Positions 17,534 to 27,204 of a DNA stretch of 64,000 nucleotides are shown piece by piece; position 1 is the stretch's first letter, and each line of letters begins with the position of its first letter. Under the pieces are notes generated by a model. It was not told where the DNA came from. It did no database searches and worked only from the letters and a program-made list of their open reading frames with translations. A program made the position numbers and the translations under genes. The stretch covers positions 124,001 through 188,000 of the forward strand of contig NZ_CP058554.1 in the NCBI RefSeq assembly GCF_014109725.1, given 5' to 3'. Source of the stretch: Comamonas piscis. Lineage in GTDB: Bacteria; Pseudomonadota; Gammaproteobacteria; Burkholderiales; Burkholderiaceae_C.

Positions 17534-17574
17534 TTTTAACGCGAACTTCCCAAATAGGCAAGTTCGCGTTAAAA
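17534..17574 (-). promoter_or_regulatory. Perfect 15-bp inverted repeat in the rpsJ-rplC gap
   Basis: TTTTAACGCGAACTT (17534-17548) and AAGTTCGCGTTAAAA (17560-17574) pair perfectly with an 11-base loop. It lies between a rpsJ terminator-like hairpin and rplC. It could be a second terminator, or a leader structure for the rplC operon; the sequence alone does not decide. Confidence 0.6.
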
Positions 17575-17575
17575 A

Positions 17576-17605
17576 GGGCAAGCAGCCACACCCGAGGGTG
17601 TGGCT
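17576..17605 (-). terminator. Terminator-like hairpin after rpsJ
   Basis: AGCCACACCC (17584-17593) pairs with GGGTGTGGCT (17596-17605) nine bases after the rpsJ stop; on the minus strand it is followed by GCTTGCCC and then a run of T. Some read-through is likely, because rplC and its followers are needed in equal amounts. Confidence 0.7.
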
Positions 17606-17613
17606 TTCCGGCC

Positions 17614-17925
17614 TTATTGCAGTTTGATTTCGACGTCCACGCCGGCAGCCAGGTCCAGCTTCATCAGCGCGTCAACGGTCTTGTCGGTAGGATCGACAAT
17701 GTCCATCAGGCGTTGGTGGGTGCGGATTTCCAGCTGGTCACGCGAGGTCTTGTTCACGTGGGGCGAACGCAGAATGTCGAAACGCTTCATGCGGGTCGGC
17801 AGGGGCACGGGGCCCTTGACGATCGCGCCGGTGCGCTTGGCGGTTTCTACGATTTCAGCAGCAGACTGGTCGATCAACTTGTAATCGAAAGCCTTCAGGC
17901 GGATGCGGATTTTTTGCTTGGACAT
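17614..17925 (-). CDS. rpsJ: 30S ribosomal protein S10 (NusE)
   Basis: A 103-residue protein of the 30S head that also acts as NusE in antitermination. IRIRLKAFDYKLIDQSAAEIVETAKRTGA and the loop PLPTRMKRFDILRSPHVNKTSRDQLEIRTH match throughout. It follows tuf by 24 bases. Confidence 0.98.
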   Translation of the reverse strand: MSKQKIRIRLKAFDYKLIDQSAAEIVETAKRTGAIVKGPVPLPTRMKRFDILRSPHVNKTSRDQLEIRTHQRLMDIVDPTDKTVDALMKLDLAAGVDVEIKLQ

Positions 17926-17949
17926 GTTAATTCCCAGTTGTTCTAAGAA

Positions 17950-19140
<1,191 letters not shown>

Positions 19141-19253
19141 GAGAATTTCTCCAAATAAAGAGCAAAACCTGTGTTGGGTTTAACGTCTACACCGAATTGC
19201 TAGGTCGCTTCGCACAGGAAACAAAGCGGCACCCGGTCGTAGACAAAAGCGAT

Positions 19254-19277
19254 CCGCACCTGGCAAGCCAGGTGCGG
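19254..19277 (-). terminator. Hairpin between fusA and tuf
   Basis: CCGCACCTGGC pairs perfectly with GCCAGGTGCGG around an AA spacer ten bases after the fusA stop; on the minus strand it is followed by ATCGCTTTTG. It may give partial termination and so set the fusA to tuf ratio (inference). Confidence 0.6.
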
Positions 19278-19286
19278 GCGCATATT

Positions 19287-21398
19287 TTAGGCCTTTGCGC
19301 GTGCGGCGACAATAGCCTCGGCCACGTTACGTGGGGCTTCAGCGTAGTGCTTGAACTCCATCGTGTACGTAGCGCGGCCTTGCGTTTGCGAGCGCAGCGA
19401 CGTTGCGTAGCCGAACATTTCGGACAGTGGCACTTCTGCCTTGATGGCCTTGCCGCCACCAACCATGTCGTCCATGCCCTGCACCATACCGCGGCGGGAA
19501 GACAAGTCACCCATCACGGTACCAGCGTAGTCTTCTGGCGTTTCCACTTCCACAGCCATCATGGGCTCCAGGATGACGGGGCTGGCCTTGCGAGCACCTT
19601 CCTTGAAACCGAAGATAGCGGCCATCTTGAACGCCATTTCGTTCGAGTCCACATCGTGGTACGAACCGAAGGTCAGCGTGACCTTCACGTCCACCACGGG
19701 GTAGCCTGCCAGCACGCCGGAGGTCAGTGCTTCGATCACGCCCTTTTCCACCGCAGGGATGTATTCGCGAGGAACCACACCGCCCTTGATAGCGTCGACG
19801 AACTCGAAGCCCTTGCCTGGCTCTTGCGGCTCAACCGTGAACACCACGTGACCGTACTGGCCCTTACCACCGGATTGGCGAACGAACTTGCCGTCCACAT
19901 CCACGACCTTGTTGCGGATCGTTTCGCGGTATGCCACTTGGGGCTTGCCCACGTTGGCTTCCACGTTGAATTCGCGCTTCATGCGGTCAACGATAATTTC
20001 CAGGTGCAGCTCGCCCATACCGGCGATGATGGTCTGGCCCGATTCTTCGTCGGTACGCACGCGGAACGATGGATCTTCTGCAGCCAAACGCGACAGAGCG
20101 ATACCCATCTTTTCCTGGTCGGCCTTGGTCTTTGGTTCCACAGCCTGTGCAATCACGGGCTCTGGGAACACCATGCGTTCCAGAATGATCGGTGCATCGA
20201 CGGAGCACAGGGTTTCACCCGTGGTCACGTCCTTCAAGCCTACGCAAGCAGCGATGTCACCAGCGCGGATTTCGTCGACTTCCACACGGTCATTGGCCAT
20301 CATCTGCACGATACGGCCGATACGCTCTTTCTTGCCCTTGACCGAGTTGTACACGGTGTCACCCTTGGTGAGCACGCCCGAGTACACGCGAACGAAGGTC
20401 AGCTGACCCACGAACGGGTCGGTCATCAGCTTGAATGCCAGCGCAGAGAACTTCTCGCCGTCATCTGCCTTGCGGGTGACCTTCTTCTCTTCGTCGTCAG
20501 GATCCGTACCGGCCACGTCATCGATGTCCACCGGCGAAGGCAGGTAGTCGATCACGGCGTCCAGCATGCGCTGCACGCCCTTGTTCTTGAACGCGGTACC
20601 GCACAGCATTGGCTGAATTTCAACAGCCAAGGTACGAGCACGGATGCCAGCCTTGATTTCTTCTTCGGACAAGGTACCTTCTTCCAGGTACTTGTTCATC
20701 AGCGTTTCGCTCGACTCAGCAGCCGCTTCGACCAGGTTTTCACGCCACTTTTCAGCGGATTCCTTCAGGTCGGCAGGGATGTCTTCGTAGTCGAACTTCA
20801 TGCCCTGGGATGCTTCGTCCCAGATGATGGCCTTCATCTTGACCAGATCGACCACGCCCTTGAAGTTTTCTTCAGCGCCGATAGGGATCACCACGGGCAC
20901 AGGGTTGGCCTTCAGGCGCAGCTTCATCTGGTCATAGACCTTGAAGAAGTTGGCACCGGTACGGTCCATCTTGTTCACAAAGGCCAGACGTGGCACTTTG
21001 TACTTGTTGGCTTGACGCCACACGGTTTCGGACTGTGGCTGCACGCCGCCCACAGCGCAGTACACCATGCAAGCACCGTCGAGCACGCGCATGGAACGTT
21101 CCACTTCAATCGTGAAGTCCACGTGGCCGGGGGTGTCGATGATGTTGAAGCGGTGTTCTGGGTAGGACAGATCCATACCCTTCCAGAAGCAGGTCACTGC
21201 AGCGGAAGTGATGGTGATGCCGCGCTCTTGCTCTTGCTCCATCCAGTCGGTGGTAGCAGCGCCGTCGTGCACTTCACCCAGCTTGTGGGTCACGCCGGTG
21301 TAAAACAGGATACGTTCGGTCGTGGTGGTTTTACCTGCGTCGATGTGCGCAGAAATACCGATATTGCGGTAGCGCTCGATGGGGGTCTTGCGAGCCAT
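19287..21398 (-). CDS. fusA: Elongation factor G
   Basis: A 703-residue translocase GTPase. The G domain shows GISAHIDAGKTTTTERIL, DTPGH and NKMD; domain IV includes GYPVVDVKVTLTFGSYH. Length is normal. It sits between rpsG and tuf in the classical str operon order. A long antisense open frame of 735 codons on the plus strand is a coding shadow. Confidence 0.99.
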   Translation of the reverse strand: MARKTPIERYRNIGISAHIDAGKTTTTERILFYTGVTHKLGEVHDGAATTDWMEQEQERGITITSAAVTCFWKGMDLSYPEHRFNIIDTPGHVDFTIEVERSMRVLDGACMVYCAVGGVQPQSETVWRQANKYKVPRLAFVNKMDRTGANFFKVYDQMKLRLKANPVPVVIPIGAEENFKGVVDLVKMKAIIWDEASQGMKFDYEDIPADLKESAEKWRENLVEAAAESSETLMNKYLEEGTLSEEEIKAGIRARTLAVEIQPMLCGTAFKNKGVQRMLDAVIDYLPSPVDIDDVAGTDPDDEEKKVTRKADDGEKFSALAFKLMTDPFVGQLTFVRVYSGVLTKGDTVYNSVKGKKERIGRIVQMMANDRVEVDEIRAGDIAACVGLKDVTTGETLCSVDAPIILERMVFPEPVIAQAVEPKTKADQEKMGIALSRLAAEDPSFRVRTDEESGQTIIAGMGELHLEIIVDRMKREFNVEANVGKPQVAYRETIRNKVVDVDGKFVRQSGGKGQYGHVVFTVEPQEPGKGFEFVDAIKGGVVPREYIPAVEKGVIEALTSGVLAGYPVVDVKVTLTFGSYHDVDSNEMAFKMAAIFGFKEGARKASPVILEPMMAVEVETPEDYAGTVMGDLSSRRGMVQGMDDMVGGGKAIKAEVPLSEMFGYATSLRSQTQGRATYTMEFKHYAEAPRNVAEAIVAARAKA

Positions 21399-21554
21399 GG
21401 ATGATCCTTTGTTGATCAGTAAAGTGGGGGCGGATGCGGACTGGCGGATTGCGCAGGCATCAGCCTACGATGTGTGGGCAGTCTCAATCCAAGCAAGGCC
21501 GCAGGCAAAAATTGTTGCATGCGGCCTTTGCAATAGCGAGACAGATCGCGCAGC

Positions 21555-22028
21555 TTAGAAGCGGAAGTGGCTGAATGCCTTGTTCGCTTCGGCCATGCGG
21601 TGCACTTCGTCACGGCGCTTCATCGCGCCGCCACGGCCTTCGGTCGCTTCGAGCAGTTCGTTGGCCAGGCGCTGGGCCATGGACTTCTCACCACGCTTGC
21701 GAGCGGCTTCCTTCAACCAGCGCATGGACAGAGCCAGACGACGGACAGGACGCACTTCCACTGGCACCTGGTAGTTGGCACCGCCAACACGGCGGGACTT
21801 CACTTCGACCATAGGCTTGACGTTGTTGATGGCAACAACGAAAGCTTCCAGCGGGTCTTTATCAGGGTGCTTCTTCTCGATCAGATCCAGGGCGCCATAA
21901 ATGATGCGCTCTGCAACTGCCTTCTTGCCGCCTTCCATGATCACGTTCATGAATTTGGACAGCTCTACATTGCCGAACTTTGGATCCGGCAGAATTTCAC
22001 GTTTGGGGACTTCGCGACGACGTGGCAT
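21555..22028 (-). CDS. rpsG: 30S ribosomal protein S7
   Basis: A 157-residue assembly-initiating protein of the 30S head, beginning MPRRREVPKREILPDPKFGN and containing GGANYQVPVEVRP. Normal length. It lies 168 bases after rpsL. Confidence 0.98.
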   Translation of the reverse strand: MPRRREVPKREILPDPKFGNVELSKFMNVIMEGGKKAVAERIIYGALDLIEKKHPDKDPLEAFVVAINNVKPMVEVKSRRVGGANYQVPVEVRPVRRLALSMRWLKEAARKRGEKSMAQRLANELLEATEGRGGAMKRRDEVHRMAEANKAFSHFRF

Positions 22029-22196
22029 TTCTTTACCTCTATCTTTGCTTCAGTTGGCATCTTTTCAGACACCGCGAGAGCCAATCAGGACTCCCACTTA
22101 CTCGACCCACACAAAACACTTGCGCTTGGGGTCACTACGCTGAATCTCGCGCCACGCGGGACACAGCACCTATGTATTCGTTCAAAAAACCAGGGC

Positions 22197-22574
22197 TTAC
22201 TTAGCCTTAGGCTTCTTGGCACCGTACTTCGAACGGGACTGCTTACGGTCCTTGACGCCTTGCAGGTCAAGCGAACCGCGCACGATGTGGTAACGCACAC
22301 CTGGCAAGTCCTTCACACGGCCACCGCGCACGAGCACAACGCTGTGCTCTTGCAGGTTGTGGCCTTCGCCGCCAATGTACGAAATCACTTCGAAACCATT
22401 GGTCAGACGCACCTTAGCCACCTTACGCAAAGCCGAGTTAGGCTTCTTAGGCGTCGTGGTGTACACACGAGTGCACACGCCGCGGCGCTGGGGGCAGTTT
22501 TCCATAGCAGGGCTCTTGGATTTAACAACTTCTACCGTGCGGCCCTGACGCACGAGTTGGTTAATGGTTGGCAT
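22197..22574 (-). CDS. rpsL: 30S ribosomal protein S12
   Basis: A 125-residue decoding-centre protein. The two sites where streptomycin resistance usually arises carry wild-type lysines: Lys43 in TTPKKPNSALRK and Lys88 in GGRVKDLPGVRYH, so streptomycin sensitivity at this target is expected. It is the first gene of the str operon, behind a good promoter candidate. Confidence 0.98.
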   Translation of the reverse strand: MPTINQLVRQGRTVEVVKSKSPAMENCPQRRGVCTRVYTTTPKKPNSALRKVAKVRLTNGFEVISYIGGEGHNLQEHSVVLVRGGRVKDLPGVRYHIVRGSLDLQGVKDRKQSRSKYGAKKPKAK

Positions 22575-22685
22575 TAATAAACGTCCCTAAACGTGAAATT
22601 ACCGTGAACTTACCGTGAATTACTGCCGAGCCCTTGCCTGAAAGACAAAGACGGCAGCCCCTTCGGAAATTCCGAAAAGCCCTCT

Positions 22686-22714
22686 AATGTATCACCTAGT
22701 CTCGGTTTGGGCAA
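22686..22714 (-). promoter_or_regulatory. Candidate promoter of the str (rpsL) operon
   Basis: On the minus strand, TTGCCC (22709-22714) and TACATT (22686-22691) are spaced by exactly 17 bases, about 112 bases before rpsL. Both hexamers match the sigma-70 consensus at four to five of six positions. Confidence 0.55.
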
Positions 22715-22836
22715 ATGCTGGTTTTTGCATGCCCGCGCCTGCCGCCTCTGTTGACGTTGCTCTTCCCCAAAGTTTTCTCAGGCAATGCTTACCCCGACTA
22801 CCTCAGCTGCTCTTGTTTTTGATGATGCAGAAACCA

Positions 22837-22861
22837 CAAAGCGTGCACCAGGCACGCTTTG
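22837..22861 (-). terminator. Terminator after the D,D-carboxypeptidase gene
   Basis: AAAGCGTGC (22838-22846) pairs with GCACGCTTT (22852-22860), followed on the minus strand by a T-rich stretch. Confidence 0.7.
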
Positions 22862-22917
22862 CAAAGACGGGCAAGAATCCGATGGCAAGCGCTCAGGCGC
22901 CTGCCATCAGCAGCTTT

Positions 22918-24090
22918 TTACTTGATCCAGAGGCGGATCGCATCCCAGGCGCGGCCAAAAATGCCCGCTTCTGCCACATCGTCCAGCGCCACCAGTGGCA
23001 CTTCAGCCACTTGCTGGCCGCCGGCCATCACCTTCAAGGTGCCCAGCTTCTGGCCCTTGGTGAAAGGCGCAATCAGCGGCTCTTGGCTGACCACCTGGGT
23101 TTCCAGCTTGCCACCGGTGCCTGCGGGCACATTCACAACGATCGGCGCGACGCTGCCAATCTTGACCACGTCCTGCGCGCCCTTCCAGGCCTTGGGCGTG
23201 GCAACCGCCTGGCCGCCGTCAAACAGCTTGACGGTATCGAAGGCGGTGTAGCCCCAGTTCAGCAGCTTCTGGCTTTCGTTGGCGCGGTCGCGGTCGCTGG
23301 CAGCGCCCAGCAGGATGGAGATCAGGCGGCGCTCGCCGGCATTGGGCACCTGGCGCTTGGCGGTGGAGACCAGGCAGTAGCCAGCCGCATTGGTGTGGCC
23401 GGTCTTCAGGCCGTCGACCGTCGGGTCACGGAACAACAAAGTATTACGATTGGTGCCGTTCGACTTGGGCGTGCCGGGGTAGAACCACTGCTTGGTCGAG
23501 TAGTAGTGCATGTACTCGGGGAAGTCCTTGATCAGGCGGTTGGCCAGAATGCTCAGATCCTTGGCCGTCGTCGTGTGGCCCGGCTCGGTCAGGCCCTCGG
23601 GATTCTTGTAGGCCGTGTTGGCCATGCCCAGCGCCTTGGCCTGCTCGTTCATCAGGCGCACAAAGTTCTCGGCCGTGCCGCCCACCGCTTCGGCCAGCGC
23701 CATCGTCGCGTCGTTGCCCGACTGCACGATCATGCCGTGCAGCAAATCGTCCACCTTCACCTGCATCTTGGGGTCGATGAACATGCGCGAGCCGGGCATC
23801 TTCCAGGCGCGCTCGCTCACCGGCATGGTTTGCTCCAAGGTGATCTTCTTGTTGCGCAGCGCATCGAACACCACATAGCCGGTCATCAGCTTGGTCAGCG
23901 ACGCCTGCTCCACCGGCGCATCCACATCCTTGGCCGCCAGGACCTGGCCCGTGGTCACGTCAAACAGCAAGTAATTGCGTGCCGCAATTTCCGGGGGCTG
24001 GGGCGCGGCCAATTGTGCAAAGGCCAGGGTGGGCACCAGCAGCGCTGCTGCAGCCCAGGTACGCAGGGTGGGCATCAAGCTCGATTTCAT
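22918..24090 (-). CDS. dacC: Serine-type D-Ala-D-Ala carboxypeptidase (PBP5/6 family)
   Basis: A 390-residue low-molecular-weight penicillin-binding protein that trims terminal D-Ala from peptidoglycan pentapeptides. A cleavable signal peptide (residues about 1-25, ending AFA) is followed by the three active-site motifs: Ser64-Leu-Thr-Lys67, Ser124-Gly-Asn126 and Lys229-Thr-Gly231. The C-terminal beta domain continues to the end, with an Ile/Trp-rich amphipathic tail for membrane attachment. The symbol dacC or dacA is a family-level guess. The start at MKSSLMPTLR is preferred over 24126 because it begins the signal peptide. Confidence 0.92.
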   Translation of the reverse strand: MKSSLMPTLRTWAAAALLVPTLAFAQLAAPQPPEIAARNYLLFDVTTGQVLAAKDVDAPVEQASLTKLMTGYVVFDALRNKKITLEQTMPVSERAWKMPGSRMFIDPKMQVKVDDLLHGMIVQSGNDATMALAEAVGGTAENFVRLMNEQAKALGMANTAYKNPEGLTEPGHTTTAKDLSILANRLIKDFPEYMHYYSTKQWFYPGTPKSNGTNRNTLLFRDPTVDGLKTGHTNAAGYCLVSTAKRQVPNAGERRLISILLGAASDRDRANESQKLLNWGYTAFDTVKLFDGGQAVATPKAWKGAQDVVKIGSVAPIVVNVPAGTGGKLETQVVSQEPLIAPFTKGQKLGTLKVMAGGQQVAEVPLVALDDVAEAGIFGRAWDAIRLWIK

Positions 24091-24170
24091 GTCGTCCAAC
24101 TCTAAGAACAGTGCCTGCAGCGCCATGAACGCGCGCTGCAGACTATAAAAACAATAGCAATACTACACCG

Positions 24171-24812
24171 TCAAGCGGCGGGTGAAAGCAGGTGGCGCGT
24201 GACCAAGCCTTTGAGAAGCGGTAATTGTCCGTGGAAAAAATGCCCGCCTCCCGGCACAACCGTAACCGGGAGTATCTGCGGCCTCGCCCAGTCCATCACC
24301 GCTGCCAGCGGCACGGTGTCATCCGCCTCGCCATGCACCACCAAGGTGCGCTCATGGGCTTCGGGCGGCAGGGTCGCCACCGTAAAGCGCGAAGCTGCCG
24401 TGCCCACGAACACCGCCTTGTCGATCTGGCGCTTTGGCCAAAGTTCCGCCAGGGCATGGCTCATCACAAAGGAACCGAACGAGAAGCCCGCCAGTGCCAG
24501 ATTCCCCTCGGGCGCCAGCTGATCCACCACCGCCAGAAAGTCATCGCGCTCGCCCCGGCCTTCGTCATAGCTGCCGGCTGACTCGCCGACACCGCGAAAG
24601 TTGAAGCGCAGCGCCGTCCAGCCGCTGGCCACAAAGGCCCGCGCCAAGGTCTGCACCACCTTGTTGTCCATGGTGCCGGCAAACAGCGGGTGCGGGTGGG
24701 CAATGATGGCCGTGCCGCGCTGCTGCCCATCGGGGCTGGCGGCCAGGTCACGGGCCACTTCCAGAATGCCGGCAGGCCCGGTGATGGTGAAACGTTCGGT
24801 TTGCGCATTCAT
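24171..24812 (-). CDS. Alpha/beta hydrolase
   Basis: A 213-residue alpha/beta-hydrolase. The oxyanion region is HPHPLFAGTMDNKVV, the nucleophile elbow is Gly-Phe-Ser111-Phe-Gly, and the C-terminal VHGEADDTVPL and GGGHFFHG carry the acid and His of the triad. The HPHPLxGGxxxN pattern is typical of a conserved proteobacterial family related to dienelactone hydrolases with no settled substrate. It is followed closely by the carboxypeptidase gene's upstream region. Confidence 0.85.
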   Translation of the reverse strand: MNAQTERFTITGPAGILEVARDLAASPDGQQRGTAIIAHPHPLFAGTMDNKVVQTLARAFVASGWTALRFNFRGVGESAGSYDEGRGERDDFLAVVDQLAPEGNLALAGFSFGSFVMSHALAELWPKRQIDKAVFVGTAASRFTVATLPPEAHERTLVVHGEADDTVPLAAVMDWARPQILPVTVVPGGGHFFHGQLPLLKGLVTRHLLSPAA

Positions 24813-24893
24813 GACGCGGTCAACTCCAAAGCGGGCGCTGCGCGGCCAGTGGCGGCAAGGCAGCCCCGGATCTAACTGGGAAAAGGGAAGGGC

Positions 24894-25247
24894 TCAGCGG
24901 CCCACATCGGGCGGGGTCAGCAAGCGCTCGACCACCTGGCCATTTTTCAGGTGCGACTCGACGATCTCATCGATATCGTCATTGTCGATAAAGGTATACC
25001 AAACCCCTTCGGGGTAGACCGCCATGATGGGGCCGCCGGCGCAGCGGTCCAGGCAGCCCGCCTTGTTGACCCGCACCTTACCCGGTCCGCTCAAGCCCTC
25101 GGCTTTGACGCGGGCCTTGCAATGGTCAAACATCTCTTTGGCGCCATGGTGGGCACAGCTGTTTTCGCCATTGACGCGGTCATTGAGGCAGAAGAACACA
25201 TGGTGTTCGTAGTACTGGCCGTTGCTGCCAGGTGTTTGCTCGCTCAT
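24894..25247 (-). CDS. Thioredoxin-like [2Fe-2S] ferredoxin
   Basis: A 117-residue ferredoxin with the Cys pattern of the thioredoxin-fold [2Fe-2S] family: Cys20-x10-Cys31 and Cys65-x3-Cys69 (NKAGCLDRCAGGP). The start at MSEQTPGSN (25247) gives the full domain; the upstream open frame to 25433 overlaps the VanZ gene's end in low-complexity sequence and is rejected. These proteins are usually electron carriers of unknown partner. It is located just upstream of the hydrolase. Confidence 0.9.
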   Translation of the reverse strand: MSEQTPGSNGQYYEHHVFFCLNDRVNGENSCAHHGAKEMFDHCKARVKAEGLSGPGKVRVNKAGCLDRCAGGPIMAVYPEGVWYTFIDNDDIDEIVESHLKNGQVVERLLTPPDVGR

Positions 25248-25338
25248 GCCAAGCTCTCTTCGAATGCGATCCCCCATTGTGGCAGCTTGGCGCCCGCCTG
25301 GCCGCCATGCGCCGCAATACTGCCACGGGCTACTGCGT

Positions 25339-26544
25339 TTAGCTGCGGTCAGCAGGGGCGGCGGCCGAGCGCTGGCGCCGCCGCGCCGCCACCACCGCAG
25401 GCAGCCGGCCCAAGCGAAGCAGCACATAGGCAATCACCGCAAAGGGCCAGAGCCAGCTCAGCCACTGGCCCAGACCAAAGAAGCGGATAAAGCGCCCTTG
25501 CTCCCAGGACTGCAGCGCATCGGCATAGTAGGGGCTGGGGGGCGACTGGTTGAGCAGGTTGATATCGATCATCAAGCCCATCAGCAGCAGCAGCACGCAG
25601 TAACGGCGTGGCATGCCCACCTGAAGCAGCGCCAGCGCCACGGCCAGCGCAATGCCCAGGCGGGTGGGCTGGTCCAGCCAGTCCCAGGCATACAGGGGGC
25701 CATAGCTCAGCGAGGACGACAGCGCCGAGAATGCAATCCCGCCCAGCACCACCAGCGCCACCATCACCATGCGCCGTGTCACGCTGCCCATCACGCTGAA
25801 GGCCAGCCAGCAGGGAATCAGCAGGCCCAGCAGCACAGCGGTCAGTTGCCCGATGGGCGACAGCGGCTCAGTGGCCTGCATGAAGTTGGGCATCCAGTGC
25901 TCGAAGGCCGAGTTCTCCAGCATGTCGACCAGCCACATCTCCAGCCGGTCAAAGACCTGGCCCAGGCCAAAGGGCTGCGCGGCCGGGAACAGCAGCGCCA
26001 GCGGCCAGAGCATCAGCAGCACAATGGCGCCGCGCGCATCGGCATCGAACCAGCGTGCCCGCACATCGCGCCAGCGCCGCAAAATGCCCAGCCAGGCCAG
26101 CAAGGGCACCAGCAGCGCCCCCAGCAAGGTGCCGATGCTGTTGAGCAGCCAATCCATATTGCTCGACACGCGCAGTGGCAAAAAGATCTGCAAAAACTCC
26201 ATCGCCAGCGACAGCAGGCTGCCCACACACAGGGCCCAGAACCAGCCCGTCTTGACCCAGCCATGGCGCCACCAGCCCAGGCTGAGCAGCAGGCCCAGCG
26301 GCGCATAGCCGGCCACATTGATCCAGACATCGAACCAGGTCCAGTACGGAGGCGGAATGCGCGCCAGCAAAAACTCGGCCGGCGAGATGCCCTGGGTGCG
26401 CCAGCCCGCAAACGGGAACAGGCTGGCAAAGATGATCAGCGCCACATACACCGGCACCAGCGGCCAGGCAATGGTGCGGGGCTCCACTGGCGGTGCAGAC
26501 ATCTGCAAAGAGGTGGGCACTGGGCTGCTGTCAGGCATGGTCAT
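25339..26544 (-). CDS. VanZ-like family membrane protein
   Basis: A 401-residue integral membrane protein. The VanZ-like region near residues 35-150 has FDVWINVAGYAPLGLLLSL and the SLAMEFLQIFLPLRVSSNMDWLLNSIGTLLGALL segment, typical of the family; eight or more hydrophobic segments continue to the C-terminus, which ends in an Arg-rich tail. The molecular function is not known (VanZ itself gives low-level teicoplanin resistance). A TTG three bases upstream or an ATG two codons downstream are alternative starts. Confidence 0.8.
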   Translation of the reverse strand: MTMPDSSPVPTSLQMSAPPVEPRTIAWPLVPVYVALIIFASLFPFAGWRTQGISPAEFLLARIPPPYWTWFDVWINVAGYAPLGLLLSLGWWRHGWVKTGWFWALCVGSLLSLAMEFLQIFLPLRVSSNMDWLLNSIGTLLGALLVPLLAWLGILRRWRDVRARWFDADARGAIVLLMLWPLALLFPAAQPFGLGQVFDRLEMWLVDMLENSAFEHWMPNFMQATEPLSPIGQLTAVLLGLLIPCWLAFSVMGSVTRRMVMVALVVLGGIAFSALSSSLSYGPLYAWDWLDQPTRLGIALAVALALLQVGMPRRYCVLLLLMGLMIDINLLNQSPPSPYYADALQSWEQGRFIRFFGLGQWLSWLWPFAVIAYVLLRLGRLPAVVAARRRQRSAAAPADRS

Positions 26545-26586
26545 CAAGGGCCCTGGTTGGCAGAGGGGTCGCGGTGAGTGGGCGGC

Positions 26587-27012
26587 TTAAAAGGGCTTGA
26601 CCACCGCGAGCACCACGATGACCACCATGGCCAGCACCGGTACCTCATTGAACCAGCGGTACCAGACATGGGAATGCCGGTCCGTGCCGTTGGCGATCTT
26701 GCGCAGCAGCACCGCGCAGGCATGGTGGTAGCCAATGACCAGCAACACAAAGAACAGCTTGGCATGCAGCCAGCCCCCTGCCCCCCGCCACCAGCCCAAC
26801 CACAGCCACAGGCCCAGGCCCAGCGCCAGCACCGCGATCATCGTCATAAAGCGCAAGAGCTTGCGCGCCATCAGCAGCAGGCGCTCGCGCTCGGCCTGCG
26901 AGTCGGCCGGCACCATGGCCAGATTGACGAAGATCCGTGGCAGGTAAAACAGGCCCGCAAACCAGCTGGCCACAAATACGATATGAAAGGCTTTGATCCA
27001 CAGCATGAGCAT
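26587..27012 (-). CDS. hemJ: HemJ-like protoporphyrinogen oxidase (CopD/UPF0093 family)
   Basis: A 141-residue four-helix membrane protein. KAFHIVFVASWFAGLFYLPRIFV with a conserved His, and LHAKLFFVLLVIGYHH with a conserved Lys, match HemJ, the heme-cofactor protoporphyrinogen IX oxidase of many Proteobacteria. The neighbour is hemB, another heme-pathway gene, on the opposite strand, which supports the call. The start is uncertain: ATG at 27012 or 27006 fits family length better than the 27051 opening. CopD-like proteins share this fold, so a copper role is an alternative. Confidence 0.75.
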   Translation of the reverse strand: MLMLWIKAFHIVFVASWFAGLFYLPRIFVNLAMVPADSQAERERLLLMARKLLRFMTMIAVLALGLGLWLWLGWWRGAGGWLHAKLFFVLLVIGYHHACAVLLRKIANGTDRHSHVWYRWFNEVPVLAMVVIVVLAVVKPF

Positions 27013-27204
27013 GCGCCACAGTGTAGTGGCTGGCACGATGGCCGAGCGCACGACCCCGGCTTAAAACCTGCCTGCATCGGCTCTCCAACCCCGCCTTGAT
27101 CTGGCACAAGCCGCGCCTTGGCCCACCGCCAATCCTCCCTGCCCAGCGCAGTCTCTCGGGGCCGCCCTCTGCAGCCTGCCGTTGATCTGGCGCACAATCG
27201 CTGC

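Larger units (their letters stand above)
22575..22917. other. Intergenic region upstream of rpsL
   Basis: 343 bases without a gene. It holds the str operon promoter candidate (22686-22714), a short TTCGGAAATTCCGAA dyad near 22663-22677, and the terminator of the upstream carboxypeptidase gene (22837-22861). I see no small ORF with a ribosome binding site here. Confidence 0.6.

Noticed and set aside
19197..21404. 735-codon open frame on the plus strand opposite fusA
   Set aside because: Antisense shadow of a highly expressed GC-rich gene; the predicted protein is His-rich and fits no family, and fusA is certain.
21494..21540. Dyad AAGGCCGCA/TGCGGCCTT between fusA and rpsG
   Set aside because: The loop is long and no T run follows on the minus strand, so I did not call it a terminator.
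22687..24105. 472-codon open frame opposite the D,D-carboxypeptidase gene
   Set aside because: Shadow; the minus strand carries the signal peptide and SxxK, SxN and KTG motifs.
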